NCBI RefSeq assembly: GCF_900089585.1 | Contig: NZ_FLRH01000003.1 | Coordinates: forward strand, 4,230,501 to 4,294,500 | DNA length: 64,000 bases | Origin: Micromonospora sediminicola | GTDB lineage: Bacteria > Actinomycetota > Actinomycetes > Mycobacteriales > Micromonosporaceae | Direction of reading: 5' to 3' | Part shown: positions 55,330-64,000 of the stretch, piece by piece | Numbering within the stretch: position 1 is the stretch's first letter | How the letters are laid out: each line of letters starts with the position of its first letter | The notes under the pieces: generated by a model | The model's input: the letters and a program-made list of their open reading frames with translations, nothing else | Database searches by the model: none | Told to the model about the DNA's origin: nothing | Position numbers and translations under genes: made by a program

Positions 55330-58119
55330 TCAGGCCGAGGCGTGGTAGGCCAGCACACCCCGGTTGACGGCCGCGATGGCCTGCCGCGCGGTGGCCCGCA
55401 GCTCCGTCGAGGCGCCACCGGAGTCGGCCAGCTGGCCGAGCAGGTCGACCACCTGCCGCGCCCACCGGACGAAGTCGCCGGCCGGCATCTCGCCGTCGAC
55501 CTGGTGCCCGCTGGCGAGCACCTTGGCCAGCGGCTCCCCGCGCGCCCAGCGGTAGATCGGCCAGGCGAAGCCCAGATCCGGCTCCCGGGTGACGGTCAGC
55601 CCACGCGCCGCCTCGTCCGCCTCGATGTCGCTCCACAGCTTGAGCGTCTCGTCGACCGCGTCGGCGACCGCGTTGCGCGGCAGCGAGGCCCGCTCGTCGA
55701 CGTCCCGCCGGGCCTCGAAGACCACCACCGACACGGCGGCGGCCAGCTCGGCCGGGGAGAGCCCGTCCCACACCCGGCGTCGCAGGCACTCGGCGACCAG
55801 CAGGTCGGCCTCGGTCCAGATCCGCGCCAGCATCCGGCCGGCGTCGGTCACCTCGCCGTCGGCGGCGAGGTAGCCGCGCGCGGTGAGCAGGGCGACGATC
55901 CGGTCGAACGTGCGGGCCAGCGAGCCGGTCCGCCCGGACACCCGCTGGCGCAGCTCGTCGGTGTCGCGCTCCAGCCGGCGGCGGCGCTCCGCCCAGCGGG
56001 CGTGCTCCTCCCGGTCCGGGCAGGCGTGGCAGGGGTGGGTGCGCAGCTCGACCCGGAGCTGGCCGAGCTGGTGGTCCTCCCCCACCGCCTGGCGGGATCG
56101 CCCGCCACGCCGGCCGGCGTGCCGGTCCAGCCCGGTGCCGCTGACCGCCGCGGCCAGGTCGCGCCGGGCGGCCGGGGAGCGGTGGTTGAAGTGCTTCGGC
56201 ACCCGGATGCGGGTCAGCACCTCGGCCGGGGTGGTGAAGTCGCCGGGGCTGACCCGCCCGGCCCAGCGGTCCTGGGTGAGCACCAGCGGGCGGGGCTCAC
56301 CGAAGCCGCCGGTGGCCGGGTCGAGCACCACGGCCAGCCCGGCCCGGCGCCCGGACGGCACCCGGATCACGTCACCGACCCGCAGCCGCTCCAGCGAGGC
56401 CACGGCCGCCGCCTTGCGCTGGGTCTGCCCCTGCCGGGCGATGGCCCGCTCCCGGTCGGCGATCGCCACCCGCAGCGCGAAGTATTCGTCGAAGTCACCC
56501 TGGTGGCAGGCGGCGTCCGCGCCGTACGCCTCGATCGTCTCGGTGTTGCGCTGCACCTGCCGCGCCAGGCCGACCACCGACCGGTCCGCCTGGAACTGCG
56601 CGAACGAGGACTCGAGCAGCTCGCGGGCCGGTGCCGCGCCGACGCTGCCGACCAGGTTGACCGCCATGTTGTAGGACGGCCGGAAGCTGGAGCGCAGCGG
56701 GTAGGTGCGGGTGGACGCGAGCCCGGCCACGTGCCGGGGGTCGGTCTCCGGCGACCAGACCACCACCGCGTGCCCCTCGACATCGATGCCCCGCCGACCG
56801 GCCCGGCCGGTGAGCTGGGTGTATTCACCCGGGGTGAGGTCGACGTGGGCCTCGCCGTTGAACTTCACGAGGCGTTCCAGCACCACGCACCGGGCCGGCA
56901 TGTTGATGCCCAGCGCGAGGGTCTCGGTGGCGAAGACTGCCTTGACCAGGCCGCGGACGAACAGCTCCTCGACGACCTCCTTGAACGCCGGGAGCATGCC
57001 GGCGTGGTGGGCGGCCAGGCCGCGCTCCAGACCGTCGAGCCACTCCCAGTAGCCCAGCACGGACAGGTCCTCGCCGGGGATGGCGGTGACCCGCGACTCC
57101 ACCACCCGGCGGATCTCCGCGCGTTCCTCGGGCGAGGTCAGCCGCAGCCCGGCGGCGAGGCACTGCTGCACGGCGGCGTCGCAGCCGGCCCGGCTGAAGA
57201 TGAACAGGATCGCCGGGAGCAGCCCCTCCCGGTCGAGCCGGTCGACGATGTCCGGGCGCATCGGGCCCCGCCAGCGCGGGCCACGCCGGCCGCCGCCCGG
57301 GCCGGCGCTGCGGCCCTCGCCCAGTTCCAGCCGGCGCATCGTGTCGCGGGTGTAGCGCAGCAGCTCGGGGTGGACGTCGTGCTTGCGGGCCGCGTCCGCG
57401 TCGTGGAACAGGTCGAACATCCGCTTGCCGACGAGCATGTGCTGCCACAGCGGCACCGGGCGGTGCTCGGAGACGACCACGGCGGTCTCGCCGCGCACGG
57501 TGACCAGCCAGTCGGCGAACTCCTCGGCGTTGGAGACGGTCGCCGACAGCGAGACCAGCGTGACCGACTCCGGCAGGTGGATGATCACCTCTTCCCAGAC
57601 CCCGCCGCGGAACCGGTCGGCCAGGTAGTGGACCTCGTCCATCACCACGTAGGCCAGGCCGTCGAGCGTGGCCGAGCCGGCGTAGAGCATGTTGCGCAGC
57701 ACCTCGGTGGTCATCACCACCACTGGCGCGTCGCCGTTGATCGCGTTGTCGCCGGTGAGCAGGCCGACGTGCTCGGCGCCGTAGCGGTCGACCAGGTCGT
57801 GGTACTTCTGGTTGGACAGGGCCTTGATCGGGGTGGTGTAGAAGCACTTGCGCCGGGCCGGCGCGTCGCCGCCCGCCGGCGCGCCGGGCGCGCCGCGCAG
57901 CGCCAGGTGCACCGCGAACTCCCCCACCACGGTCTTGCCGGCGCCGGTCGGCGCGCAGACCAGCACCCCGCTGCCCCGTTCCAGGGCCTCGCACGCCTCA
58001 CGCTGGAAGTCGTCGAGATCGAACCCGAGGTCACGGGCGAATTCGTCCAGGGCCGGGAAGGCGGAGGCCTGCGCGGCCCGGCGGCGCGCCGCGGCGTACC
58101 GCTCGGCGGGGCTCGACAT
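55330..58119 (-). CDS. HelY-like DEAH-box (Ski2/Mtr4-type) RNA helicase
   Basis: The 929-residue helicase has Walker A APTGAGKTVVGEF near residue 60, a DEVH box (VMDEVHYLADRFRGG) and motif III LSATVSN. The second RecA domain carries AVFATETLALGINMPAR and LTGRAGRRGID (motif VI). An extended C-terminal region corresponds to the winged-helix and DSHCT parts, including the four-acid/His HPCHACPDREEH segment. This is the actinobacterial HelY group, related to Ski2/Mtr4 exosome helicases. It probably unwinds structured RNA during turnover. The next gene is divergent. Confidence 0.93.
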   Translation of the reverse strand: MSSPAERYAAARRRAAQASAFPALDEFARDLGFDLDDFQREACEALERGSGVLVCAPTGAGKTVVGEFAVHLALRGAPGAPAGGDAPARRKCFYTTPIKALSNQKYHDLVDRYGAEHVGLLTGDNAINGDAPVVVMTTEVLRNMLYAGSATLDGLAYVVMDEVHYLADRFRGGVWEEVIIHLPESVTLVSLSATVSNAEEFADWLVTVRGETAVVVSEHRPVPLWQHMLVGKRMFDLFHDADAARKHDVHPELLRYTRDTMRRLELGEGRSAGPGGGRRGPRWRGPMRPDIVDRLDREGLLPAILFIFSRAGCDAAVQQCLAAGLRLTSPEERAEIRRVVESRVTAIPGEDLSVLGYWEWLDGLERGLAAHHAGMLPAFKEVVEELFVRGLVKAVFATETLALGINMPARCVVLERLVKFNGEAHVDLTPGEYTQLTGRAGRRGIDVEGHAVVVWSPETDPRHVAGLASTRTYPLRSSFRPSYNMAVNLVGSVGAAPARELLESSFAQFQADRSVVGLARQVQRNTETIEAYGADAACHQGDFDEYFALRVAIADRERAIARQGQTQRKAAAVASLERLRVGDVIRVPSGRRAGLAVVLDPATGGFGEPRPLVLTQDRWAGRVSPGDFTTPAEVLTRIRVPKHFNHRSPAARRDLAAAVSGTGLDRHAGRRGGRSRQAVGEDHQLGQLRVELRTHPCHACPDREEHARWAERRRRLERDTDELRQRVSGRTGSLARTFDRIVALLTARGYLAADGEVTDAGRMLARIWTEADLLVAECLRRRVWDGLSPAELAAAVSVVVFEARRDVDERASLPRNAVADAVDETLKLWSDIEADEAARGLTVTREPDLGFAWPIYRWARGEPLAKVLASGHQVDGEMPAGDFVRWARQVVDLLGQLADSGGASTELRATARQAIAAVNRGVLAYHASA

Positions 58120-58205
58120 GAACCCAAGATTAATCGGTACCGCCGACGACCACCGGTCAAGGCCGTCCGGCAGGACGGTCGGAGCGGGTCGGTAGGGTGC
58201 ACGAC

Positions 58206-58970
58206 GTGCCGGACCGTACCGAACTGCCCCACGCCTCGAGCGGCGCCGACGACGCCGTCCGCCCGAGCCCGTCCCGCCGGCCCGTGGAGGCGGTGCTCTT
58301 CGACTTCCACGGCACCCTCGCCCAGGTGGAGGAGCCGCTGGCCTGGGTACGGGCCGCCGCGGCCGCCTGCGGGGTCGAGCTGGACCGGATCCGGGCCACC
58401 TCGCTGGCCGACCGCCTGCTCACCGCCGGCCGCGCGGGCGGGCCGTTGCCGGCCCGGGTGCCGCCCCGGCTGGCCGAGCTGTGGGCCGACCGCGACCTCT
58501 ACCCGCACGCCCACCGGGGCGCCTACACCGGGCTGGCCGAGACCGTCGACACCGGCATCGACGGGTTCGCCGACGCGCTCTACGAGCGGGTGCTCGTGCC
58601 CGAGGGGTGGGTGCCCTACCCGGACACCGGGCCGGTGCTCGGCGCGCTGCGGGCCGCCGGGGTGAAGGTGGCGGTGGTCAGCAACATCGGCTTCGACCTG
58701 CGCCCGCTCTTCGCCGCCTGGGACCTCGACGCCCTGGTCGACGCGTACGCGCTGTCCTACGAGGTGGGGCGCTGCAAGCCCGACCCGGGCATCTTCCTGC
58801 GCGCCTGCGGGATGCTCGGCGTCGACCCGGAGCACACGCTGATGGTGGGTGACACGCCGGCCGACGCGGGCGCGGTGGCGGCCGGGTGCGGTGTGCTGGT
58901 GCTGCCGTGCGCCGACGCCGGCCGGTCGAACGGGTTGGGCGCGGTGCTCGACCTGGCCGGGGTCGGCTGA
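58206..58970 (+). CDS. HAD-superfamily hydrolase
   Basis: The 254-residue protein has HAD motif I FDFHGTLAQ (the second acid of DxD is His, as in some phosphatases), motif II VVSNIG, the lysine in GRCKPDPGIF (motif III) and motif IV MVGDTPADAGA. A helical cap lies between motifs I and II. It should be a phosphatase on a small metabolite. I chose GTG 58206, 7 nt after a TAGGGT -10-like hexamer (58193-58198); an in-frame GTG at 58197 overlaps that hexamer and would add three residues. Confidence 0.88.
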   Translation: MPDRTELPHASSGADDAVRPSPSRRPVEAVLFDFHGTLAQVEEPLAWVRAAAAACGVELDRIRATSLADRLLTAGRAGGPLPARVPPRLAELWADRDLYPHAHRGAYTGLAETVDTGIDGFADALYERVLVPEGWVPYPDTGPVLGALRAAGVKVAVVSNIGFDLRPLFAAWDLDALVDAYALSYEVGRCKPDPGIFLRACGMLGVDPEHTLMVGDTPADAGAVAAGCGVLVLPCADAGRSNGLGAVLDLAGVG

Positions 58971-58997
58971 CCGGGCGCCCCGGTTAGGGTCAGGGGC

Positions 58998-59927
58998 GTG
59001 ACCGCCGACCGCCCCGTACCGTCGCGCGCGCCGGGCCGGCTCGGCGGGGTCGCGCTGGTGCTCGGCGGGGCGCTGTCCGTGCAGTTCGGCTCCGCGGTGG
59101 CCGCGCTGCTGTTCCCCCGTACCGGGGTGGCCGGTGCGGTCACCCTGCGGCTGACCCTCGGCGCGCTGCTGATGCTGGTGGTGTGCCGGCCCCGGCTCCG
59201 CGGGCACGGGCGCGGCGACTGGGCGGCGGTGATCGCGTTCGGCCTGGCGTTGGCCGGCATGAACTCGATCTTCTACCAGGCGATCGGGCGGATCCCGCTC
59301 GGTCCGGCCGTCACGCTGGAGGTGCTCGGCCCCCTGGCGCTGTCGGTGGTCGGCACGCGCCGACTCGCCGCCTGGTGCTGGGCCGGGCTGGCGCTGGCCG
59401 GGGTGGCCCTGCTCGGGCAGGGCGGCTTCGACCGGCTGGACCCGCTCGGCGCCGCGCTGGCGCTGCTGGCGGGCACGATGTGGGCCGCGTACATCGTCTG
59501 CTCGGCCCGGGTCGGCGCGCGGTTCCCCCGGGCCGACGGGCTGGCCCTGGCCCTCGCGGTGGCCGCGCTGGTCACCCTGCCGATCGGGCTGGCCGACGCG
59601 GGCGGCCGGCTGTTCCACCCGGCGGTGCTGGGGCTCGGCGCCGGGCTGGCGCTGCTCGCCTCGGTGCTGCCGTACAGCCTGGAGCTGGCGGCGTTGCGGC
59701 GGCTGCCCACCGCGACGTTCGCGGTCCTGATGAGCCTCGGGCCGGCGATCGCCGCGCTGGCCGGGTGGCTGGTGCTCGGTCAGGCGCTGCACCCGGTCGA
59801 GGTGGTCGCCATCGGGCTGGTGGTCGCGGCGAGCGCCGGCGCCGTCCGGGCCGCCACGCCCCCGCCACCGGTCGCCCCGGCGCCGGCGGTCAGCGCAGCA
59901 GCCGCAGCGCCGACGGCACGGCGCTGA
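58998..59927 (+). CDS. EamA/RhtA-type metabolite exporter
   Basis: The 309-residue protein has ten helices in two EamA repeats. GAALSVQFGSA-type helix 1, NSIFYQAIGRIPLGPAVTLEVLGPLA and SVLPYSLELAALRRLPTATFAVLMSLGPAIAALAG (read in parts) match RhtA-like threonine/homoserine exporters. It likely exports amino acids. The GTG start is 7 nt after TAGGGT, suggesting a leaderless transcript of its own. An Ala/Pro-rich tail ends within the convergent lipid-kinase gene (38-bp overlap). Confidence 0.9.
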   Translation: MTADRPVPSRAPGRLGGVALVLGGALSVQFGSAVAALLFPRTGVAGAVTLRLTLGALLMLVVCRPRLRGHGRGDWAAVIAFGLALAGMNSIFYQAIGRIPLGPAVTLEVLGPLALSVVGTRRLAAWCWAGLALAGVALLGQGGFDRLDPLGAALALLAGTMWAAYIVCSARVGARFPRADGLALALAVAALVTLPIGLADAGGRLFHPAVLGLGAGLALLASVLPYSLELAALRRLPTATFAVLMSLGPAIAALAGWLVLGQALHPVEVVAIGLVVAASAGAVRAATPPPPVAPAPAVSAAAAAPTARR

Positions 59928-60807
59928 CCGTCACCGGCAGGTCGAACGACCGTTCCCCGTCGACGTAGGTGGTGATGCCCTCGGCGGCCAGCTCCACGGT
60001 CCGCGCCCGGTACGCGCGCACCAGCGGGTGCGTCACGTGGGTGCCCTGGTAGATCCGCGGCTTCACCCGCATCAGGGTGCGCCGGTCGAAGCGCCCGCCC
60101 ACCACCACGTCCAGCAGCCCGTCGGTCGGGTCGGCGTCCGGACAGATCCGCATCCCGCCGCCGTAGCTGGCCGCGTTGCCGACCGCGACCAGCACCGCGT
60201 CCACCTCCTGCGGCACCCCGTCGAGGGTGAGCCGGTAGCGGCGCGGGCGCAGCCGGGCCAGCTCCACCAGGATCGCCAGGTCGTACCGGCGGGGCCCGCG
60301 CGGCCAGCGCATCCGGTTGGCCCGCTCGTTGACGATCGCGTCGAAGCCGGCCGCGAGCACCGCGCCGTACCAGCGGTCGTCGCCGCCGGGGCGGGACAGC
60401 CGGGCCAGGTCGACCGGGCGGGACCGGCCGGCGGCCAGCGCGGCGGCGATCGTCTCGACCGCCGCGAGCGGGTCGGCCGGGAAGCCGGTCTCCACCGCGA
60501 AGTCGTTGCCGGTGCCAGCCGGGACCGGCCCGAACGGCACGGCCGTGCCGGCGACCGCCTGCACCGCGCGGTGCACCGTGCCGTCGCCGCCCACCGCCAC
60601 CAACGCCCCGGCGCCGCCGGCCACCGCGGCGTGGCACGCCGCCTCCGCCTCCACCGGGGTACGGGCGGTCAGCAGCTCCACCGGGCGGCCGGCGCCACCG
60701 AGGCGCTCCAGGATCCGGGGCAGCAGGCCCCGGTGCCGTCCCCGGCCGGCGGTCGGGTTGGCGAGCACGGCGACGGGGCCGGGCGGGACATGATCGTGCG
60801 CGGTCAC
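59890..60807 (-). CDS. Diacylglycerol/lipid kinase-like protein
   Basis: The 305-residue protein has the DAGK catalytic fold: AVLANPTAGRG near the N-terminus, VAVGGDGTVHRA (the GGDGT loop) and PAGTGNDFAVETG, then a beta-sandwich with NAASYGGGMRICP and DGLLDVVV. It should phosphorylate diacylglycerol or a related lipid alcohol using ATP, as in phosphatidylinositol and lipid recycling. GTG 60807 is chosen because it directly precedes the first strand; 60900 would add 31 low-complexity residues. Its 3' end overlaps the exporter gene by 38 bp. Confidence 0.9.
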   Translation of the reverse strand: MTAHDHVPPGPVAVLANPTAGRGRHRGLLPRILERLGGAGRPVELLTARTPVEAEAACHAAVAGGAGALVAVGGDGTVHRAVQAVAGTAVPFGPVPAGTGNDFAVETGFPADPLAAVETIAAALAAGRSRPVDLARLSRPGGDDRWYGAVLAAGFDAIVNERANRMRWPRGPRRYDLAILVELARLRPRRYRLTLDGVPQEVDAVLVAVGNAASYGGGMRICPDADPTDGLLDVVVGGRFDRRTLMRVKPRIYQGTHVTHPLVRAYRARTVELAAEGITTYVDGERSFDLPVTVSAVPSALRLLR

Positions 60808-60911
60808 GGCGAGCACCGTACGGCACGAGCCGCGCCCCTCACCAGGGGCGACGTCGCCACCGCCCGGCGACGGGGCCCTGGCGCCGGCGGCGGTGCGCAA
60901 TACTGCCCGCC

Positions 60912-61655
60912 ATGCGACCGCGCAGGTTGATCGCCGTCCTCGCCCCGGTGGCGTTCGCCCCGCTCCTGCTGGCCGGTGGGCTCTGGTGGGCGCAACGACC
61001 GGTCGAGCCGGCCTGGCACGACAACGCGGTCGCCGACGCGACCGACACCGTCGACCGGGTCGAGGCGAGGTTCGCCCGCGACCACCTCTACACGGCCGAG
61101 GAGTTCGTGCACGCCGCCGGGCAGGAGCCGGCGGTCACCGTGCTCCAGGTGCGCGGCGAGACGCACTGGCAGACCGGCGTGACGCTGGTGCTGCGGGTGA
61201 CCGGGCACGGCGCGGGGGTCAACGGCCGGGGCGAGACGGTCGAGGGCACCGAGTCGGTCTGCTTCCGGCTGCGCCTCGGACCCGAGCGGGACGACCGCGA
61301 CGACGACATCGACTGCCCGGCCGGCGATCCGGTGCCCGTCCCGCGGGACCCGTCGCTGGACGGCGTCGACGACCGGCTGCGCCGGGCGCTCGGCACGGCC
61401 GGCCCCGACGAGGCGGCGGTGCGCGCCGCCGTGGCCGGGCTGAAGCTCGACCCGGCCGTCCGGCAGGAGATCGCCGTCGAGGGCGGCACAATCGGCGTGG
61501 CGTTGCGGGCCAGCCAGTACGACTGCCTGCTGGCACGGGTCGGTGCGACGGGCGCGCAGACCTGGCGGCCGTCGCACACCCAGCTCGCCCCGGGCGAGCT
61601 GAGCTGCTCCGCCGGGCTGGCCCTGAGCAGTCAGTTCGGCCGGCGCGAACGCTGA
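60912..61655 (+). CDS. Membrane-anchored protein of unknown function
   Basis: The 247-residue protein has a basic N-terminus and one membrane helix (about 6-26), followed by an extracellular part with DRVEARFARDHLYTAEEFVHAAG, AVTVLQVRGETHWQTGVTLVLRVTG and a cysteine pair (VCFRLRLG, DIDCP). The pattern resembles uncharacterised actinobacterial proteins sometimes labelled translation-initiation-factor-like, which says nothing reliable about function. The ATG is chosen as the start of the helix. It converges with the fasciclin gene across a strong hairpin. Confidence 0.6.
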   Translation: MRPRRLIAVLAPVAFAPLLLAGGLWWAQRPVEPAWHDNAVADATDTVDRVEARFARDHLYTAEEFVHAAGQEPAVTVLQVRGETHWQTGVTLVLRVTGHGAGVNGRGETVEGTESVCFRLRLGPERDDRDDDIDCPAGDPVPVPRDPSLDGVDDRLRRALGTAGPDEAAVRAAVAGLKLDPAVRQEIAVEGGTIGVALRASQYDCLLARVGATGAQTWRPSHTQLAPGELSCSAGLALSSQFGRRER

Positions 61656-61687
61656 CGGCGCCCGGCACGGGAGGTGCCGGGCGCCGT
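61655..61687. terminator. Bidirectional hairpin between convergent genes
   Basis: Fourteen-nt perfect arms (61655-61668 and 61674-61687) enclose GGGAG. The hairpin starts at the last base of the upstream stop codon and lies 15 bp before the end of the fasciclin gene. Confidence 0.8.
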
Positions 61688-61701
61688 CGACGGCCGGTGC
61701 G

Positions 61702-62352
61702 TCAGGGCAGGTCGATCGGGCGCAGCACCCGGTCGACCGCGTGCGCGATCTGCTTGTTGCCCTTGTTGATGTCGTAGCGCACCACCCGCGCGTCGCGGTC
61801 GCTGGTGTCGGCGTCGACCAGGCGGACCTGCCGGCCGTACCAGCAGTGCTTCACGTCGACCTCGACGGAGGCGCCGAGCGCGGTCGCCAGCTCCGCGCCG
61901 TCGGCCTTCAGCGCCGCCTTCCGGTCGATCGTCGCGCCCGGCACCACGTGGTAGAGCAGCACGTCCTCCACGGTGTCCACACCCAGGCCGGCGACCGCGT
62001 CGAAGGCCGCCTTCTCACCCGGCAGCTTCTTCGCGGCGGTGATGTCGCGGACCAGCTCGCGGAACGCGTAGTCGTTCGGCACGAACGCGGTCAGCGCGAC
62101 CGTGCCGTCGGTGAGCACCTTCACCGGCGAGTCCGGCTTGGCCTGCAGCACCGTCAGGACCGCCTTGGTGAGCACGTCGAAGTCCCGCGAGTTGTGGTCG
62201 AAGCCGCTCTTGTCGGCGGTGAGCACGGCGGCCAGCGACCGCGTGCCCGGCTGCTTCGCGCCGGCCTGGGCGGGAGCGGCGACGGCGGTGGTGGCCACCG
62301 CCGCGGCCGTGGCGCCAACGGCCAGGCGGGCGGCGAGACGAGCGATGTTCAT
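61702..62352 (-). CDS. Secreted fasciclin (FAS1) domain protein
   Basis: The 216-residue protein has a signal peptide (about 1-30, ending AQA) and one FAS1 domain. Its H1/H2-like segments are TDGTVALTAFVPNDYAFRELV and VEDVLLYHVVPGATIDRKAAL, with a conserved His in YHV. FAS1 domains mediate adhesion or polysaccharide contacts. One unpaired cysteine lies in KHCWYG. AAAGG precedes the ATG at 62352. It is monocistronic, and its partner is unknown. Confidence 0.88.
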   Translation of the reverse strand: MNIARLAARLAVGATAAAVATTAVAAPAQAGAKQPGTRSLAAVLTADKSGFDHNSRDFDVLTKAVLTVLQAKPDSPVKVLTDGTVALTAFVPNDYAFRELVRDITAAKKLPGEKAAFDAVAGLGVDTVEDVLLYHVVPGATIDRKAALKADGAELATALGASVEVDVKHCWYGRQVRLVDADTSDRDARVVRYDINKGNKQIAHAVDRVLRPIDLP

Positions 62353-62442
62353 CGGGGAGCCTTTCGTCGAGGCGACCAGGTCCGTGACTGTCGTCACGAC
62401 CCTTGCTTCGCCCCGACCGTCCCCGGTGGATGCACCCGAACC

Positions 62443-63486
62443 TCAGAACGTGACGCGGACCTTCAGCGCGGTCCGCTCGTCCATCGCCCGGTAGCCCTCC
62501 GGCACGCCGGAAAGCGGCACCGAGCGGTCGAACACCGGCGCCGGGTCGATCACGCCGGCCAGCACGTCGGCCAGCAGTTCCGGCAGGTACGCCCGGGCCG
62601 GCGCCACCCCGCCGGCGAGCGTCACGTTGCGGTTGAACATCTGCCGGACGTCCACCCCGGCGCTGCCGCCGTGCGGCACCCCGACGTAGCCGACCGCGCC
62701 GCCGTCACGGGCGATCGAGATCGCGGTACGCATCGACTCCTCCGTGCCCACCGCCTCCAGCACCGCGTGCGCGCCGTGACCGCCGGTCAGCTCGCGGACC
62801 GCCTCGACCGCCGCCTCACCGCGCTGCGCCACCACGTCGGTCGCGCCGAACCGCCGGGCGATGTCGGTGCGGGCCGGGTGCCGGCCCAACGCGACGATCC
62901 GCTCCGCGCCGAGCCGCCGCGCGGCCAGCACCCCGCACAGGCCGACCGCGCCGTCCCCGACCACGGCCACCGTCGCGCCCGGACGCACCCGGGCCGCCAG
63001 CGCGGCGTGGTGACCGGTGGCCATCACGTCCGACAGGGCCAGCAGCGCGGTCAGCAACCGGTCGTCGCCGGCCGCCTCGGCGGGCAGCCGCACCAGCGTG
63101 CCGTCGGCGTACGGGACGCGTACCGCCTCGCCCTGCCCACCGTCGGAGCCCGGCGTCCCCCAGAACCCGCCCCGCGGGCAGGACGTGTGCAGCCCCTCCC
63201 GGCAGAACTCGCACGTGCCGTCGGACCAGACGAACGGCGCGACCACCAGGTCACCGACCCGCACCGAGGTGACGTCCGCGCCGACCTCCTCGACCACGCC
63301 GAGGAACTCGTGCCCGATCCGCTGCCCCGGCGTTCGCCGCACCACCCCCCGGTAGGCCCACAGGTCACTGCCGCAGATGCACGCGAGCACGGTACGCACC
63401 ACGGCGTCGCCGGGTCCGCGGACGGCGGCGTCCGGCACCTCCTCGACGCGGACGTCGTTCGGGCCGTGGATGACGGTGGCGCGCAT
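62443..63486 (-). CDS. Zinc-dependent alcohol dehydrogenase (MDR family)
   Basis: The 347-residue protein has catalytic-zinc residues in ACICGSD and IGHEFLG, a structural cysteine lobe (DGTCEFCREGLHTSCPRG) that keeps three clear cysteines, and a Rossmann domain with VAVVGDGAVGLCGV. It should oxidise an alcohol or reduce an aldehyde with NAD(P). Its sequence is nearest the MDR alcohol dehydrogenases common in streptomycetes. The ATG start at 63486 is preceded by GGAGGAA. No linked pathway is visible. Confidence 0.92.
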   Translation of the reverse strand: MRATVIHGPNDVRVEEVPDAAVRGPGDAVVRTVLACICGSDLWAYRGVVRRTPGQRIGHEFLGVVEEVGADVTSVRVGDLVVAPFVWSDGTCEFCREGLHTSCPRGGFWGTPGSDGGQGEAVRVPYADGTLVRLPAEAAGDDRLLTALLALSDVMATGHHAALAARVRPGATVAVVGDGAVGLCGVLAARRLGAERIVALGRHPARTDIARRFGATDVVAQRGEAAVEAVRELTGGHGAHAVLEAVGTEESMRTAISIARDGGAVGYVGVPHGGSAGVDVRQMFNRNVTLAGGVAPARAYLPELLADVLAGVIDPAPVFDRSVPLSGVPEGYRAMDERTALKVRVTF

Positions 63487-63592
63487 CGGTGGTTCCTCCG
63501 GGCGGTGCGGGCGGGTGGCTTCGCGCGAACACTAGACCGCGCGTCGCCCGCCCCCGCCCCACCGCCCGGAACCGGTGGTGGCGCTCACCCGA

Positions 63593-64000
63593 TCAGCGGA
63601 CGAGCAGCCGCTTGCTCAGCGAGGCGACCCCGTCGCCCTTGACCTTGAGCGTCCAGTTCCCGGCCGCGCCCAGCGTCACCACCGTCTCGGCGGTGCCGTT
63701 CGGCTCCGCCTTCAGCTCGGCGACCCGCTTGCCGTCCGGGTTGAGCAGGTAGAGCGTCCGCGCGCCGGCGGTCTTGTTGGCCACCTTCAGCGCGAGCTTC
63801 TCGCCCGGCTCGGCGATCAGCCCGTCGTCGACGCCGGTGAGCGTGTCACCGGACAGCTCGATGGTGAGCGCCCGGTCGTACGCGGTCTCGGCCGCGGCGC
63901 TGGCCACCGTGCCGTCGTCGGAGACGGTGATCCGGGTCCGCACCCCGTCGCCCTGCCGGCCCGGCTTGCAGGCCACCTCGTACGAGCCGGTCTCCAGCTG
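63593..64000 (-). CDS. C-terminal part of a cupredoxin/EfeO-like secreted protein, 5' end outside window
   Basis: The visible 135 codons begin QLETGSYEVACKPGRQGDGVRTRITVSDDG, which matches the cupredoxin-like repeat of EfeO-type iron-uptake proteins. A beta-rich segment with KLALKVANKTAGARTLYLLNPDGK ends the protein. The frame is open at the right edge, so the start, signal peptide and number of repeats are unknown. An internal GTG at 63976 is not the true start. EfeO assignment is tentative. Confidence 0.5.
   Translation of the reverse strand, partial: QLETGSYEVACKPGRQGDGVRTRITVSDDGTVASAAAETAYDRALTIELSGDTLTGVDDGLIAEPGEKLALKVANKTAGARTLYLLNPDGKRVAELKAEPNGTAETVVTLGAAGNWTLKVKGDGVASLSKRLLVR

Overview
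The window is high-GC actinobacterial DNA, most like Micromonospora or a close relative in the Micromonosporaceae. The grounds are the strong GC third-position bias, frequent GTG/TTG and apparently leaderless starts, secreted CBM2-linked polysaccharidases, a SigB/SigF-type sigma factor, a HelY-type helicase and CebR-like operators. The genus is an inference. I see no tRNA, rRNA, CRISPR array, insertion sequence, prophage or origin.

Layout. 1-3.5 kb: a cut NYN-domain gene, a small membrane protein, an MFS exporter, a repeat-rich 491-bp gap and a DUF305-type lipoprotein. 3.7-17.5 kb: a biomass-degradation island with a chitin-type LPMO, a clan GH-A arabinofuranosidase-like enzyme with FnIII and CBM2, GH62 and GH30 enzymes with nearly identical CBM2 modules, and a PL1 pectate lyase. 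Between them sit a PAP2 membrane protein, an MFS exporter with a divergent TetR, an LtrA protein and an unusual SRPBCC-TM-CBM2-like fusion. 17.8-21 kb: a leaderless ArsR/SRPBCC pair, and a DMT exporter whose start codon overlaps that of a divergent MocR-type regulator.

21.1-37.1 kb is the most coherent system: three secreted proteins with a GH87 (alpha-1,3-glucanase) type catalytic aspartate arrangement, a cytoplasmic GH13 alpha-glucosidase, a binding protein with two sugar permeases (no ATPase) and a LacI repressor with a perfect palindrome at its own promoter. I read it as an alpha-1,3-glucan utilisation locus: extracellular cleavage, import of alpha-gluco-oligosaccharides, hydrolysis inside, LacI control.

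37.1-42.3 kb: stress and signalling genes (sigma factor; response regulator, histidine kinase and GerMN lipoprotein in one operon; STAS, GlsB-like, zinc-ribbon/half-STAS and BON proteins). 42.4-51.9 kb: a GH5 cellulase behind a CebR-like box, an AurF-type diiron oxygenase divergent from a TetR operon, a DUF218 protein, a glycosyltransferase, a cysteine-free RpmJ (L36) paralogue, a GH55-like beta-helix protein and a CE1 esterase with CBM2. 52-64 kb: mostly housekeeping genes (DUF4037 protein, 5'-3' exonuclease, MHYT protein, HelY-like helicase, HAD phosphatase, EamA exporter, lipid kinase, fasciclin protein, zinc alcohol dehydrogenase, and a cut cupredoxin-like gene).

Most convergent gene ends and CAZyme genes are closed by strong GC-rich hairpins without T-tracts.
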